From Rana temporaria (taxonomy: Eukaryota; Chordata; Amphibia; Anura; Ranidae), in NCBI RefSeq assembly GCF_905171775.1, contig NC_053491.1, forward strand, positions 339,257,841 through 339,321,840: 64,000 bases of DNA, read 5' to 3'. This document shows, piece after piece, positions 43,301 through 55,000 of the stretch. The notes beneath the pieces were generated by a model. The model was not told the DNA's origin. It saw only the letters and a program-made list of their open reading frames with translations, and did no database searches. Both the position numbers and the translations under genes were made by a program. How positions within the stretch are numbered: position 1 is the stretch's first letter; every line of letters begins with the position of its first letter.

Positions 43301-43946
43301 CCTTTCTATCCCTAAAGACAAAGGTTTAATATCCAGTTTCTATAACTATCTAAACTCCCTACTTCAACCAGAGAAATCTGGTTCTATGGAACGCTGGGAA
43401 CTTGAACTTAATTGCTCCTTCCAGGCAGATCAGTGGTTGGATATGATTGAAAATCTTAGAAAGAGTAATCGTGCTGCTGCCTTTAGGGAGACCCCTCTAA
43501 AAATTTTCAAGAGGTGGTACATGACCCCTGCTAAAATTCACTCCTTCTACCCTAATGTCTCCTCGAACTGCTTCAGAGGTTGTCCAGAGGTGGGTAACTA
43601 TTTCCACATCTTTTGGGAATGTAAATTATTGGAGCCTATATGGCTCGCAGTAACAAATAGACTCGAGATCACCATCAAGAAAAAAATCTCCCTTACCCCT
43701 CATATATGCTTATTATCCGCCACGGTCCCAGATGTTCCCCTCCCTTGTAACAGATTGATCCACTCTCTTATCACCGCTGTACAATGGATGATTGCTTGTA
43801 ACTGGAAATCACTAAACCTTCCATGGCCCCAGGTTGTTTCTAGAATGGAATCCATCAAACTCTCAGAAAGAATCCACTACACTTTATATGATAGTATGCA
43901 TACTTTCTCTAATAAATGGCTCTACTGGTCTATGCCTGCCTTATAA
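40383..43946 (+). pseudogene. L1 ORF2p, decayed, with RT deletion
   Basis: ATG 40383 opens the APE endonuclease: IFSHNVQGFNSPNK, IILMQETHF, IIGGDFNLSAHP, WSDHNIAAF. Frameshifts or stops lie near 41255 and 41458. The RT has APGPDGFSAIYYK, NFRPISVLNND, TGFIPGRQI, LLSLDIHKAFDSVNW (motif A) and YADDALIFL (motif C). But TLIHSN runs almost directly into YADD, so about 60-70 residues including motif B (normally RQGCPLSPLLF) are deleted near 42255. Shifts near 43045 and in a C-run at 43263-43276 precede the C-terminal zinc knuckle CFRGCPEVGNYFHIFWEC. ORF2p would nick DNA and copy L1 RNA; this copy cannot. Confidence 0.9.
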
Positions 43947-44212
43947 CTTTCCCAACCTCCTATCCTCCTACAACAATATAGCACTTGGTCTATATGCCTT
44001 CTCCCACTTATCCGATTGACTCGCAATATCCTATTATAATTTGTTTATAGCCTATGTCTTTTTTTATATTGATGTACACAGGTAATTGCCTTCCCTCCTT
44101 GTATGCTCCTTATACCATTACTCCTTTATCATTGACTCCCCCATTTTATATTTAATGTTCTTGTTTCCTAACTCAATGCACTATATTGTACTGTTTTATT
44201 ACCTGTCTTCCA

Positions 44213-44218
44213 AATAAA
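44213..44218 (+). promoter_or_regulatory. L1 poly(A) signal AATAAA
   Basis: AATAAA lies 21 bp before the end of the L1, just before the T-rich then A-rich tail. Position fits 3'-end formation of the L1 transcript. Confidence 0.7.
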
Positions 44219-44429
44219 ACTTTTTTGAAAACAAAAAAAATTAAAAAACCCAATGGTGATTAAATACCACCAAAAGAAAGCTCTATTTGTGTGAAAAAAA
44301 GGACACAAATGTCATATGGGTACAATGTTGTATGACTGAGTAATTGTCATTCAAAATGTGAGAGCACCGAAAGCTGAACATTTATCTGGTTAGGAAGGGG
44401 GTTTAAGTGCCCAGTGGTCAAGAGGTTAG

Positions 44430-44860
44430 AGAGGCCGCTGAGTAAACAGGAGATTCTCCTGTATGTAATCTGTCGGCGCTCATCCTGCCCTCCTCCCTGT
44501 CCCCACTGAGGCTGCAGATGGGCATTGGTAAGAATGCATTCATGGCACATGTGAGGCTGCATTGATGGCAATGGTTAGGCTGCATTGATTGCAATGGTAA
44601 GGCTGCATTCATGGCAATGGTAAGGCTGCATTCATGGCAATGGAGAGGCTGCATTCATGGCAATGGAGAGGCTGCAGATAGGCACTGACCCCTATTTTGC
44701 TTCAAAGTTCTTTATTTAAAAAAATAGGGAAGGTGCGTGTTATACACCGATAAATACGGTATATCCAAATAACACGCCCAAGCTCATCTCTTCATCACAC
44801 ATAGCCACTAGGGCAGGAGAATACTTGTTGGATAGTGTATTAGTGCTCAGACAAACACAC
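44430..44860. repeat. Minisatellite GGCTGCATTCATGGCAATGG and flanks
   Basis: About 44510-44690 holds seven or so units of GGCTGCATT(C/G)ATGGCAATGGT(A/T)A. The stretch 44695-44760 (GTGCGTGTTATACACCGATA) looks like another dispersed repeat. No gene. Confidence 0.7.
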
Positions 44861-44863
44861 TTA

Positions 44864-45202
44864 TGCCGCGTACACACGATCAAGTTTCTCGGTGGTGAAA
44901 ACACTGCCGAGAAACCCGATGGCTGGGTCCCTTTTCCCCGTCTACACACGACCGTTTTTTCCGACAGGTTTTTTCTTGGTCGAGAAAACCGGCCATGAGT
45001 AGGCTCCCTATCAGTGTTTCCATATGGGAAAACTGCAGAGCAAAAAAACGCAGCGATTCGCTATGAGAAAAATTTAGAGCATGTTCTAAATTTTCTTGTT
45101 GTGATTCTCGGCAGTTTTCTCATCGGGAAAACTGCTGGAAAGCCTACACAGAGAAAATGTCACAGTTTTCCCGACGAGAAAACTGATCGTGTATACGCGG
45201 CT
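44864..45202. mobile_element. Harbinger MITE, CGTACACACGA family
   Basis: Left TGCCGCGTACACACGATC, right GATCGTGTATACGCGGCT, with TTA on both sides (44861-44863, 45203-45205). The interior repeats the GTTTTCTCG and CGAGAAAAC motif pair. Non-coding. Confidence 0.88.
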
Positions 45203-45205
45203 TTA

Positions 45206-45748
45206 GACCGAATTTTAATGGTTCGAAGAATGTCAGGCAAAATGGTCGGCCCTCACGCATGTTTACTTCATCAAATCTGGCCCTCTTTGAAAAAAGTTTG
45301 GACACCCCCGACATAGAGGAAAGCTGAGAAAGACGATAACATTGTTTGAGATTTCAGTTCACAGGAAGCTATGTGTACTTAGCCTGAGAACAGAGAATTA
45401 ATGCACGAACAACATCTAAAAACTTGTCTCCTGCAATATGTTACATTTTCGTAATTGGATTTACAATGTAGATACAGATTATTAATATTAGTTTACTATA
45501 GGAAAATCAGTGAAAGATAGATTCCAATCGACTGCAATGGGTTACTATGCCTCACGTGTTTTTCTTTGGCTTACTGTAAACCTGTTATTAGTATCAGCCA
45601 TGAGCATAAACATCCAGGATGTTAGCTCAGACAGAGTCATGCTGCCTATATTCTGTTTCCATTTTCTTTACCTTCCTTCGGCTTTCTGTCCTTTTGTCCT
45701 TGGCACCAGCTTAGATAGTAATTGCCATTACATTGCCTGCTGTTTGGT
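45206..45748. other. Unique sequence without repeat signature
   Basis: High-complexity DNA leading into the duplicated 216-bp segment. An 89-codon open frame (45510-45779) extends into it but has no motif I recognise. Candidate for conservation testing. Confidence 0.35.
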
Positions 45749-45964
45749 CTCCCCTTGGTTTGTCTGTAGATGCCACTAGGAATATAACCTAATCCGTGCT
45801 CTCCCCAAACACAATTGTTTTCTGCATTCGCCCCATGCTGTTTGAGTGAGTGAAGATGAAGCCACCTTGTGACCTAATCCACCCGACTCATGATCTGCCA
45901 TTATTCAGTGCCAGAGTGCGGCCATGATGTAACCTATTCATTCCCGATAACTGGAACAACACAC
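45749..45964. repeat. 216-bp duplicated segment, copy 1
   Basis: Matches 51123-51338 in the same orientation over 216 bp with no indels and three substitutions that I can see. It has no terminal repeats, poly(A) tail or ORF. Flanks of the two copies differ and show no target duplication. Confidence 0.92.
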
Positions 45965-46379
45965 ATGGAGCCACTCTAGGTATACGTATATAACAAGAAA
46001 CGTTGAAAAATACGTTTAATAAAATTCCCACGTGTTATTTTTCCTCCCAGGATTCAAATTACCTTAAGTAAACCTGAATATCTGCATAGAAAAACATAAG
46101 CCATGACCTAGGGCAGCAGGGTTTTCAGGGGCAGCATTTAGCTACCCACATATGGTGCTAACCCTGCATAGCTTGTGTATTGATTTTAAGTGCTTGAGAA
46201 TAGTGTACTGTAATAGAGTACTAGGGTGTGGCAGTTAGAGTGGGGTGGCAGTTTGGGATTACAACACTGCTCTTTCATAGTGAGCATTGCTACCTTATGA
46301 CAGGAAGTCACTGGCAGGATTACTAGATAAAAATAAAGAGAAAAAGATCCTGAAAAAAAAAATGCAGCCACCAGTATAT
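45965..46379. other. Unassigned sequence
   Basis: No gene or repeat end recognised; AT-rich, with an A-run at 46354. Confidence 0.4.
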
Positions 46380-47672
46380 TTAACCACTTCCATACAGGGC
46401 ACGTATACACCTTCCCGCCCAAGCCAATTTTCAGCTTTCAGCACTGTCGCACTTTGAATGGCAATTGCGCGGTCATGCTACACTGTACCCAAACAAAATT
46501 GGCGTCCTTTTTTCCCCACAAATAGAGCTTTCTTTTGGTGGTATTTGATCACCTCTGCAATTTTTTTTTTTTGCGCAACAACTAAAAAAAGACTGAAAAT
46601 TTAGAAAAAAAATTACGTTTTTATTTTTTTCTGTTAATTTTTTTGTAAATAAGTACGTTTTCTCTTTCAATTACGGGCACTGATATGGCGGCACTGATGA
46701 GATGGCACTGATGGACATCGATGAGGTAGCACTGACGGGCACAGATAAGGTGGCACTGATTGGCGGCGCTGGTATGCGGCACTGATGGGCACACATAGGC
46801 GGCACTGATGGGCACACATAGGCGGCACTGATGGGCACATAGGCGGCACTGATGGGCACATAGGCGGCACTGATGGGCACTCAGGCGGCACTGATGGGCA
46901 CTCATGGGCGGCACTGATGGGCACACATAGGCGGCACAGATGGGCACTCATGGGTGGCACTGATGGATACTTATGGTTGGCACAGATGGGCACTGATAGG
47001 TGGGCTCTGGGCATGGATGGGCACTGTGGGGTGGCACTGATGGACACTGTGGGTGGCACTGATGAACACTGTGGGGTGGCACTGATGGACACTGTGGGGC
47101 GGCACTTATTTTTCCTATGTTGCCAGTCAGTGCCTATTTGTGGGCACTGATTGGCATTTTTTTTTTATTTTTAATGTTTTTTTTTTTTTACTTTTTTTTT
47201 CTTGAGACTTTTTTTTTTTTTTTTTTTTTGAGACTTTTTTTTTTTGTTGCCCTTCCCTGGTGGTCCAGGGTGGGCTTCCCTGGTGGTCCATGTGGCGATC
47301 CGAGGGGGGGCTGCGCTGATAAACAATCAGCGCAAACCCCCCCTGTCAGGAGAGCCGCCGATCGGCTCTCCTCTACTCACGTCTGTTAGACGCGAGTGAG
47401 GAAGAGCCGTCGACGGCTCTTCCTGTTTACATCGTGATCAGCCGTGGTTGGACACGGCTGATCACGTGGTAAAGAGTCTCTTACCGAGACTCTTTACCGA
47501 GATCGGTGTTGCGGGGTGTCAGACTGACACCCCGCAACAACGATCGCCGCGATGCGCGCCCCCGGGGGCGCGCAGCGGCTTAGAATCCTGAGGACGTCAT
47601 ATGACGTCCAGTCAGGATTCTACAACCACTTTGCCGACGTCAATTTGTCATTGGCGGGCGGCAAGTGGTTAA
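46380..47672. mobile_element. TTAACCACTT-family element with minisatellite (1.3 kb)
   Basis: Left TTAACCACTTCCATACAGGG, right GGCGGCAAGTGGTTAA, with TTAA at both ends. An array of GGCGGCACTGATGGGCACACATA, 21-23 bp units, fills 46680-47110, then T-runs, then a palindromic GC-rich part (GATCAGCCGTG and its inverse; AGAGTCTC with GAGACTCT; GGGTGTCAGACTGACACCC). The element at 62291 is a relative in the opposite orientation. Confidence 0.82.
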
Positions 47673-47681
47673 AAAGACACT

Positions 47682-48425
47682 GGCCGGGATTCAGAAAGGA
47701 GTTACGACGACGTATCTCCAGATACGCCGTTGTAACTCTGAGTGTGAGGCATTGCATCTCTGCGCCTGATTCATAGAATCAGATCTACGCCTCACTGTTG
47801 CCTAGATACGAGCGGCGTAAGTCTCCTACACTGTCGTATCTTAGGGTGCATATTTACGCTGGCTGCTAGGTGGCGCTTCCGTTGATTTCCGGCATCGAAT
47901 ATGCAAATGAGCTAGATACGCCGATTCAGAAACGTACGTGCGCCCGGCGCATTGATTTACGTCGTAAAAAGGATTTTTTCGGCGTAAAGTTACCGCTGCT
48001 ATATGAGGTGTAGCCAATGTTAAGTATGGACGTCGGGACAGCGTAGAATTTTGCATCGTTTACGTCGTTTGCGTAAGTCGTACGCGAATAGGGCTGTGCG
48101 TAAGTTACGTTCACGTCTAAAGCATTGACTATTTGCGGCGTAATTTGGAGCAATTCGCACTGAAATACTTTCACGGACGGCGCATGCGCCATTTGTTAGG
48201 AGCGTCAATTACGTGGGGTCACGAGTAATTACCATACAACACGCCCCCTATCAGCCTATTTTGAATTAGGCGGGCTTACGCTGGCCCATATACGCTACGC
48301 CGCTGTAACTTCGGGCGTAAGTTCTTTCTGAATACGGGACTTGCCTCTCAAAGTTACGGCGGCGTAGCGTATATGAGATACGCTACGCCCGCCTAAAGAT
48401 AGGCATTTTTTTCTGAATCCGGACC
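47682..48425. mobile_element. Harbinger MITE, GGGCCAGATTCAC family
   Basis: Left GGCCGGGATTCAGAAAGGAG, right TTTCTGAATCCGGACC. The interior has TACGACGACGTATCTCCAG, GGCGCATGCGCCATTTG and AACGACTTACGC-type family sequence. Only 9 bp separate it from the TTAA element on the left. Confidence 0.8.
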
Positions 48426-48448
48426 ACGGTTACCAACTTAGACATATA

Positions 48449-50066
48449 GGGCCAGATTCACGTAGATCAGCGGATCTTTAGATCCGCTCGATCTACCTGA
48501 TTTAAGATCCCCTCCCGCAAGTTTGTGAGGCAAGTGGGTAATTCACAAACCACTTACCTCCAAACTTGCGGCGGCGGATCGTAAATCCCCCAGCGGAATT
48601 CAAATTCCGCGGCTAGGGGAGTGTACTATTTAAATCAGGCGCGTTCCCGCGCCTATTTAAATGAGCATGCGCCGTCCGCGGAATTTCCCGGCGTGCATTG
48701 CTCCCACTGACGTCGCTAGGACGTCAGTGGTTTCGACGCTTACGTAAACGACGTCCATCCGTATTCAAGAACGACTTACGCAAACAACGTAAAAAAAATT
48801 AAAAGCGACGCGGGAACGACGGCTATACTTAACATTGGCTGCGACTCATAGAAGCAGGGGTAAGTATACGCCGGGAAAGCCGCTACGGAAACGTCGTAAG
48901 AACACTGCGTCGGGTCCGCGTACGTTCGTGAATTTGCGTATATCTCACTGATTTACATATTATTCAACATAAATCAGCGGGAACGCCCCCGGCGCCATTT
49001 TCAAATTGAAAATAAGATCCGAAAGTGTAACACAGTGTAACACTGTCGGATCTTAGCCATATCTATGCGTAACTGATTCTATGAATCAGACGCATAGATA
49101 GGACCAGTGTCATCTTAAGAGCATTATAGGCCCCCGGGCAATACAGTGCACTGGGGCCCTGTCTACACAATCACGCACGAGAATTACTGACAAAAATCAT
49201 AACATTTACTGGCAGAACCACATTTTTTACTGCCAGTGCAAAAAAAAGTACCTAAAATTACAGTTTTCAGTCCCGAACAATGCAAATGTCAGTATTTAAA
49301 CTATAAACATATACAGTAGCTAGTGCTATTAGCAATGTGTTTAAGTTAAAAAAAAGTAAAAAAAAAATGTCTTCATTGACATTAAGGTCAGGTTACTATA
49401 ACCCAGCCTGCTCAGAGTTTCCTCTTACATCAGAGTCTGCAGGATTCCCCCTTACAGTGAAAGGGAACTCTTATGTAAAGGGGGACGCTGCAGATCATGA
49501 TCTAAGGGGGGAACTCTGATGTGGAGGGGGGCTCTGGTGACCATAGACCACCTTATATCAGAGTCCACTGCTTTTTCTTTCCCACTTACATCAGAGTCCG
49601 CAGACTGAGTTCCCCCTTGTGTTGTAAGGGGGAATCCTGCAGACTCTGATGTAAAGGGGTACTCTGATGTGGGGGGCATTCTGGTGAGCAGAGACCACCT
49701 TCCATAGAATAAATAAACTAAGGTAAGGGGGGTCACTAATATAGGAGGGGGGAACCTTTATATCAGTGCCCCCTTACATTTTTGCATTCACTCCCCCCTT
49801 ACATCAGCAACCCCCCGCACTCGTGGAGGATCGGATCTTCTCTGTGATTTCCGCAAACTGGGCATGGGCAGTTCTAACCCGTCACTCTCCACAATTTTTT
49901 ACTGGAGTTGCTGGGCAGCTGGTGGGGCCCCCCAGGCAAGCGGGGCCCCCGGGCAACTGCCCAGCGTGCCCAATGGAAAAGATGGCCCTGGATAGGACCA
50001 GTTTAAGTCAGAGATACGACGGTGTATCAGGAGATACACCGTCGTATCTCTTTGTGAATCTGGCCC
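48449..50066. mobile_element. Harbinger MITE, GGGCCAGATTCAC family, split by a hAT element
   Basis: Left GGGCCAGATTCACGTAG, right TTTGTGAATCTGGCCC. Flanks are ATA and TTA, a diverged 3-bp duplication. The hAT element at 49105 lies within GATAGGACCAGT near the right end. Without it the MITE is about 720 bp, as in other copies. Confidence 0.87.
49105..49990. mobile_element. hAT element, 886 bp, non-autonomous
   Basis: Left CAGTGTCATCTTAAGAGC, right AAGATGGCCCTG, with the perfect 8-bp duplication GATAGGAC (49097-49104, 49991-49998). The interior (49390-49780) has irregular repeats of CATCAGAGTC and CCCCCTTACA in both orientations. Related sequence occurs at 63350-63620 and 54505-54560. No transposase. 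Confidence 0.88.
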
Positions 50067-50684
50067 TTAAAGGATATTAGTAGTAATACGTATACAAAAG
50101 AGTTTCCTGTTGCTCCCTATTTTTTTACACTTTTTTTCATCACATAATTGAGACTGTGTTAGAGCATACCAACACAGTTTAGGCACCTGTGATTAGTACT
50201 CTCCATAGCTGTTACTATGAATAAGTGATAATGGTCACATCAGGGGGGGGGGGGGGGGCTGCTGTGAGAAAACAGGCTGAAGGGGCCTTCAACATTACCC
50301 GAAGGTGTCAGAGGATCCCAAAATATCAGAGCAAATTTTACCAACAAACGGGGTCTTGAAAGTGTTTGTATTTATACTACTACCATTATTAATTTTTTAT
50401 TCATAAGATAAGTGTCTAAGATGGTGGTAGTGTATGAAGCCCTACCTCTGCAGGTGCCGCTGGTTATGTTGGGTCCTCTGTTCTTACTGCAACCTTGGCA
50501 AAGACCTCAGCACCACTGACACCTCCGATATACACGACAATAGGCAGAGATTAATAGCTTTTGTTAATACCTTGGGGCGGAGGTCTGCAACCCATCGATT
50601 GCAATCTACCTGTCACCCGTGGGCCGGTGACAAGTAGATCATAAACCCAGCCCTTTGCCAAGAGCTTCAGAGCGGCACAGGCGC
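50067..50684. other. Unassigned sequence
   Basis: No gene recognised. A G-run of about 15 lies at 50244. Short inverted motifs near 50610-50640 (CTACCTGTCACC and GGTGACAAGTAG) may belong to a small dispersed repeat. Confidence 0.4.
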
Positions 50685-50692
50685 ACGCTCAC

Positions 50693-50774
50693 TAGGGTGA
50701 CCACGTGTCCCGGATTGCCCATGACAGTCCTGCATTTTGTCCCTGAATGGTAGTTTGAAAATGTGGTCACCCTA
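50693..50774. mobile_element. Tiny hAT MITE, 82 bp
   Basis: Left TAGGGTGACCACGTG, right ATGTGGTCACCCTA, with a perfect 8-bp duplication ACGCTCAC (50685-50692, 50775-50782). It is an internally deleted relative of the 302-bp element at 59121. Confidence 0.92.
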
Positions 50775-50782
50775 ACGCTCAC

Positions 50783-51122
50783 CCAATCCTAGGCTGCAGC
50801 CTATAAAGGCAGCCCCCACCCCATGCACCTGTGCGGGTGTGGGGCAGGGAAAGCCTCTGGAATAGTTTGGGCAGGTTGGAGTTCTTGTCCAATGTCCAAA
50901 CACACCAGAGCTCTTCTCCTGAGTGTTGTGCACTCATCTCCACCAGACCTCCTACCCAATCTAAGGGGCTTGTTGGTGATATCATGTAGAAGGTGAGAAA
51001 GGATTGCCAGCAGGGATCCAGAACATATAAGTTTGCCATGGCAGCTCCCTGCACCACTGTGCATTAAAAAAGAACTTTGGTGCCTCCTGATCTACCAGCA
51101 CCATGGCCTCTTCCTGACACAC
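50783..51122. other. Unassigned sequence
   Basis: Two overlapping minus-strand frames (50779-51064) have no recognisable domain. No repeat signature. Confidence 0.4.
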
Positions 51123-51338
51123 CTCCCCTTGGTTTGTCTGTAGATGCCACTAGGAATATAACCTAATCCGTACTCTCCCCAAACACAATTGTTTTCTGCA
51201 TTCGCCCCATGCTGTTTGAGTGAGTGAAGATGAAGCCACCTTGTGACCTAATCCACCCGACTCATGATCTGCCATTATTCAGTGCCAGAGTGTGGCCATG
51301 ATGTAACCTATTCATTCACGATAACTGGAACAACACAC
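51123..51338. repeat. 216-bp duplicated segment, copy 2
   Basis: Same as 45749-45964, direct orientation, three substitutions (GTACTC for GTGCTC, GTGTGG for GTGCGG, TTCACG for TTCCCG). The spacing between copies is 5.4 kb. Confidence 0.92.
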
Positions 51339-51479
51339 CACTGTAACATTCCCTTCTGATCCCCAATACCATACCCTTCTGTCCCCCCAGTACCATGTGC
51401 TCCTGACTCTCCTGTACTCTGCCCTCCTGACCTCCGACCATCATGCCCTCCTGATCCCCCAGTACGGTGCAGTGTAAGT

Positions 51480-52005
51480 TTAAGTAGTATATAAAGCAGT
51501 GTACAGAGGTCAGTAGTATGTATGGCAGTGTACAGAGGTCACTATTATGTAGGGTGGTGTACATAGGTCAGTAGTATGTAAGGCAGTGTCCAGGGCTCAG
51601 TAGTGGGTAGGGCAGGGTGCAGAGGTCAGTAGGATGTAAAGCGCTGTACAGGGGTCAGTAGGATATAGGACAGTGTACAGAAGTTAGTAGTATGTAGAGC
51701 AGTGTGTAGAGGTCAGTAGTATGTAGGGTGTTGTACTGAGTTTAGTAGGATGTAGGGCAGAGTACAGAGGTCATTAGTATGTAGGGCAGGGGTCAGGAGA
51801 GCATGGTACAGGGAGGTCATGATCATGAGGCAAGGTACAGGGGGGTCAAAAAGGCACATGTAGGGGGGTCAGGAGGACACAGTACTAGGAGGCTAGGAGG
51901 GTGCAGTACTGGTGGATTCATGAGTCCATGGTACTGGAGGGTCAAGAGGGCACAATACTGGGGAGTCGGGAGATTATGGTACTGGGAGATCAGGAGGGCT
52001 ATGGT
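51480..52005. repeat. Minisatellites, split by the hAT element at 52014
   Basis: First units of about 29-30 bp, AGTGTACAGAGGTCAGTAGT plus ATGTAGGGC (to about 51790), then GGTCAGGAGGGCACAGTACT-type units. The second array resumes at 55025-55230 after the hAT element. No coding meaning. Confidence 0.85.
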
Positions 52006-52013
52006 GTCAAGAG

Positions 52014-55000
52014 CAACGGCGGATCCAGGGGGGGGGGCAACAGGGCAATTGCCCCCCCCGAGACAATCATGTCACAGTCACACTCGCTTGCTGTGTTTTT
52101 TTTTTTTTTTTGTAATTTTTTTTTTTTGGGGGGGGGGGGGGGTTTCACTGCTTGCTCTGCGGCTATCTGCCGCTCTTCCGAGTCTCTCTCAGACTCTCAC
52201 ATCAGCGGCGCCGCTGCCGAGAGAGAGAGAGAGAGACTCGTCTGTGACTGTGTGTCACATCTGTGTAGTTACGCGGCGGCGTCGCACTATCATTCATAGC
52301 AGGCGCGGAGGAGGAGGTGGGTCGTAACCCGGGCACATGATTCAGCCCAGAACAGGGGCAGACCATCCAGACAGGGGAGACCAGGCATCAGCACACGTTT
52401 CACTCTGAAACAGCAGCATTGCAAAGAATACACTCTGCCTGCGGTGTGTGTTCGGGATTCAAAGCTAATTTCTGTCCCCCCCCTCCTCCCTCCAGTCTCG
52501 TGCTGTGTGGGGTCCTTGTTATCTCTGACTGAGCCCCCCCCCCCCCTCCAATCAGCAGTGCGGTGTGTTGAGAGACCTGGGAGGCGGAGCTCACTGTAGC
52601 TCCTGTCGGCTGGCCGGAGGAAGGGAGGAGGTGAGTGGAGTTGAAGTTTCCTAGGGGGGATAGTAGTTGCAAACTTTCAAGGAGATGTTTTCTTCAGGAG
52701 AAGAATCTTGGAGGAGATAGTGAGGGGGGGCGAGGTCAGGTCTGCAGCCTGATCACATGTGACAGATCACTTCTAAACATGAACAGTCTGTGCAAACATC
52801 ATCCAATCCAATTGTTCAGACTAGATATGTGGAGTAATTTATAGCCATTCATGTAACCTGTATACTGTATATGTGGTGAGTTCACACCTCTGATTGTACA
52901 GACTCAGCCTGGATCATATATTTACCTTCACATTATCTGGGCATACAGAGTGCTAGGGGCTGGATTACATAGATCTGTACTTACATCTAGTAGTACTGTT
53001 GTATGATTTATTGTTGTAAATGTCTTTAATGGATGAGTTTTTTTATTTTTTTTATTATTATAAACATCGCTATCTGACCACTTCTCAGCCCCCATCTTGC
53101 ATCACCCCCCAGACCACTTCATACAGACACCACTCCGATCTGCTTCCTACCCCCCCCCCCCCCTCTCCAGCTGAGGGACATCATTCCATGGTCACTTTCC
53201 TTCCCTTATCTTCCCAACATCACTCCCTGATTACCCCATAGACACCACAAGACATCCCTCCCCATTATGCCACTGCCAGTCCGCCATACCCTCCATACTC
53301 CTCTTCTGTACTAACTGCACCCATCATACCCTCCACACTCCTCTTCTGTACTAACTGCACCCATCATACCTTCCAAACTCCTCTTCTGTACTAACTGCAC
53401 CCATCATACCCTCCGCACTCCTCTTCTGTACTAACTGCACCCATCATACCCTCCACACTCCTCTTCTGTACTAACTGCACCCATCATACCCTCCGTACTC
53501 CTCTTCTGTACTAACTGCACCCATCATACCCTCCACACTCCTCTTCTGTACTAACTGCACCCATCATACCTTCCAAACTCCTCTTCTGTACTAACTGCAC
53601 CCATCATACCCTCCGCACTCCTCTTCTGTACTAACTGCACCCATCATACCCTCCACACTCCTCTTCTGTACTAACTGCACCCATCATACCCTCCGTACTC
53701 CTCTTCTGTACTAACTGCACCCATCATACCCTCCACACTCCTCTTCTGTACTAACTGCACCCATCATACCTTCCAAACTCCTCTTCTGTACTAACTGCAC
53801 CCATCATACCCTCCGCACTCCTCTTCTGTACTAACTGCACCCATCATACCCTCCACACTCCTCTTCTGTACTAACTGCACCCATCATACCCTCCGCACTC
53901 CTCTTCTGTACTAACTGCACCCATCATACCCTCCGCACTCCTCTTCTGTACTAACTGCACCCATCATACCCTCCGCACTCCTCTTCTGTACTAACTGCAC
54001 CCATCATACCCTCCGCACTCCTCTTCTGTACTAACTGCACCCATCATACCCTCCGCACTCCTCTTCTGTACTAACTGCACCCATCATACCCTCCGCACTC
54101 CTCTTCTGTACTAACTGCACCCATCATACCTCCTAAACTCCTCTTCTGTACTAACTGCACCCATCATACCCTCCGCACTCCTCTTCTGTACTAACTGCAC
54201 CCATCATACCCTCTGCACTCCTCTTCTGTACTAACTGCACCCATCATACCCTCTGCACTCCTCTTCTGTACTAACTGCACCCATCATACCCTCCACACTC
54301 CTCTTCTGTACTAACTGCACCCATCATACCCTCCGTACTCCTCTTCTGTACTAACTGCACCCATCATACCCTCCACACTCCTCTTCTGTACTAACTGCAC
54401 CCATCATACCCTCTGCACTCCTCTCCTGTACATACTGTCCCTGTCATACACTCCACACTCCTCTTCTATACATACTGCCCCCATTATACCCTAGGCACTC
54501 CTCTCCACTGACTCTAATATAAAGGGGGACTCTTGTGATTAACTCCATATGATTAGAAATTGTATTTAATCACAAAAATATATATACAGTGTATACTGCA
54601 TAAAAAACAATAGCTGTGCATTGCTTTGTACAGAGGTAATGAATTTAATGTACTACAAAAAAATTATATATATATATATATATATATTGGCGTGCGCTGC
54701 TAATGTGTTCGGGTTTGGCTTGACGAAAAGGTGGCAACCCTACTCACTGTCCGCCCTCACTCCGGGACACAGCCACTGGCAAGTGACAATCCACATCTGG
54801 TGGCAGGGAATGTGGCAAGTGACACACTCGGGGGTCCCACTGATTCTGCATTATTACAATGTAATAATAGAAATAATGCGCTTCAATCATCCTGACACCA
54901 TAACAACCATGGCGCCGTGATGATTGAAGTGCCAACACCAGCCATTGCCCCGACAATATGCCCGCAAAATTTTCTGCCAGTGCCCCTCCCGAGACCAGAC

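Larger units (their letters stand above)
37272..44239 (+). mobile_element. Near full-length L1 element, 13-bp target duplication
   Basis: It is flanked by ATTAAAAAACCCA on both sides (37259-37271, 44240-44252). It has a short GC-rich 5' start (GGGCGCATGCGCTGCGCGAC), ORF1, a 1.2-kb inter-ORF region, ORF2 with a C-terminal zinc knuckle, AATAAA at 44213 and a 3' end TTTTTTGAAAACAAAAAAA. Without the 724-bp MITE in ORF1 it is about 6.2 kb. It is inactive because of frameshifts and an RT deletion. Confidence 0.9.
33873..44429. mobile_element. TTAACCACTT-family element containing a four-level nest
   Basis: Left TTAACCACTTGCCGACC, right GTGGTCAAGAGGTTAG (diverged TTAA). Its own sequence resumes after each insertion: TCTGGCATGTTA then GGGTCTCAAGAAATGAG around the MITE, and ATTAAAAAACCCA then ATGGTGATTAAATACC around the L1. 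The family right end (CAAATACCACCAAAA, AAAGCTCTATTTGTG) recurs at 63140-63200 and, inverted, at 46515-46555. It is non-coding itself. TTAA target suggests piggyBac mobilisation. Confidence 0.75.

Noticed and set aside
53291..54500. Possible CRISPR-like array of 40-bp repeats
   Set aside because: Repeats are directly contiguous with no unique spacers, and the setting is vertebrate. It is a satellite.
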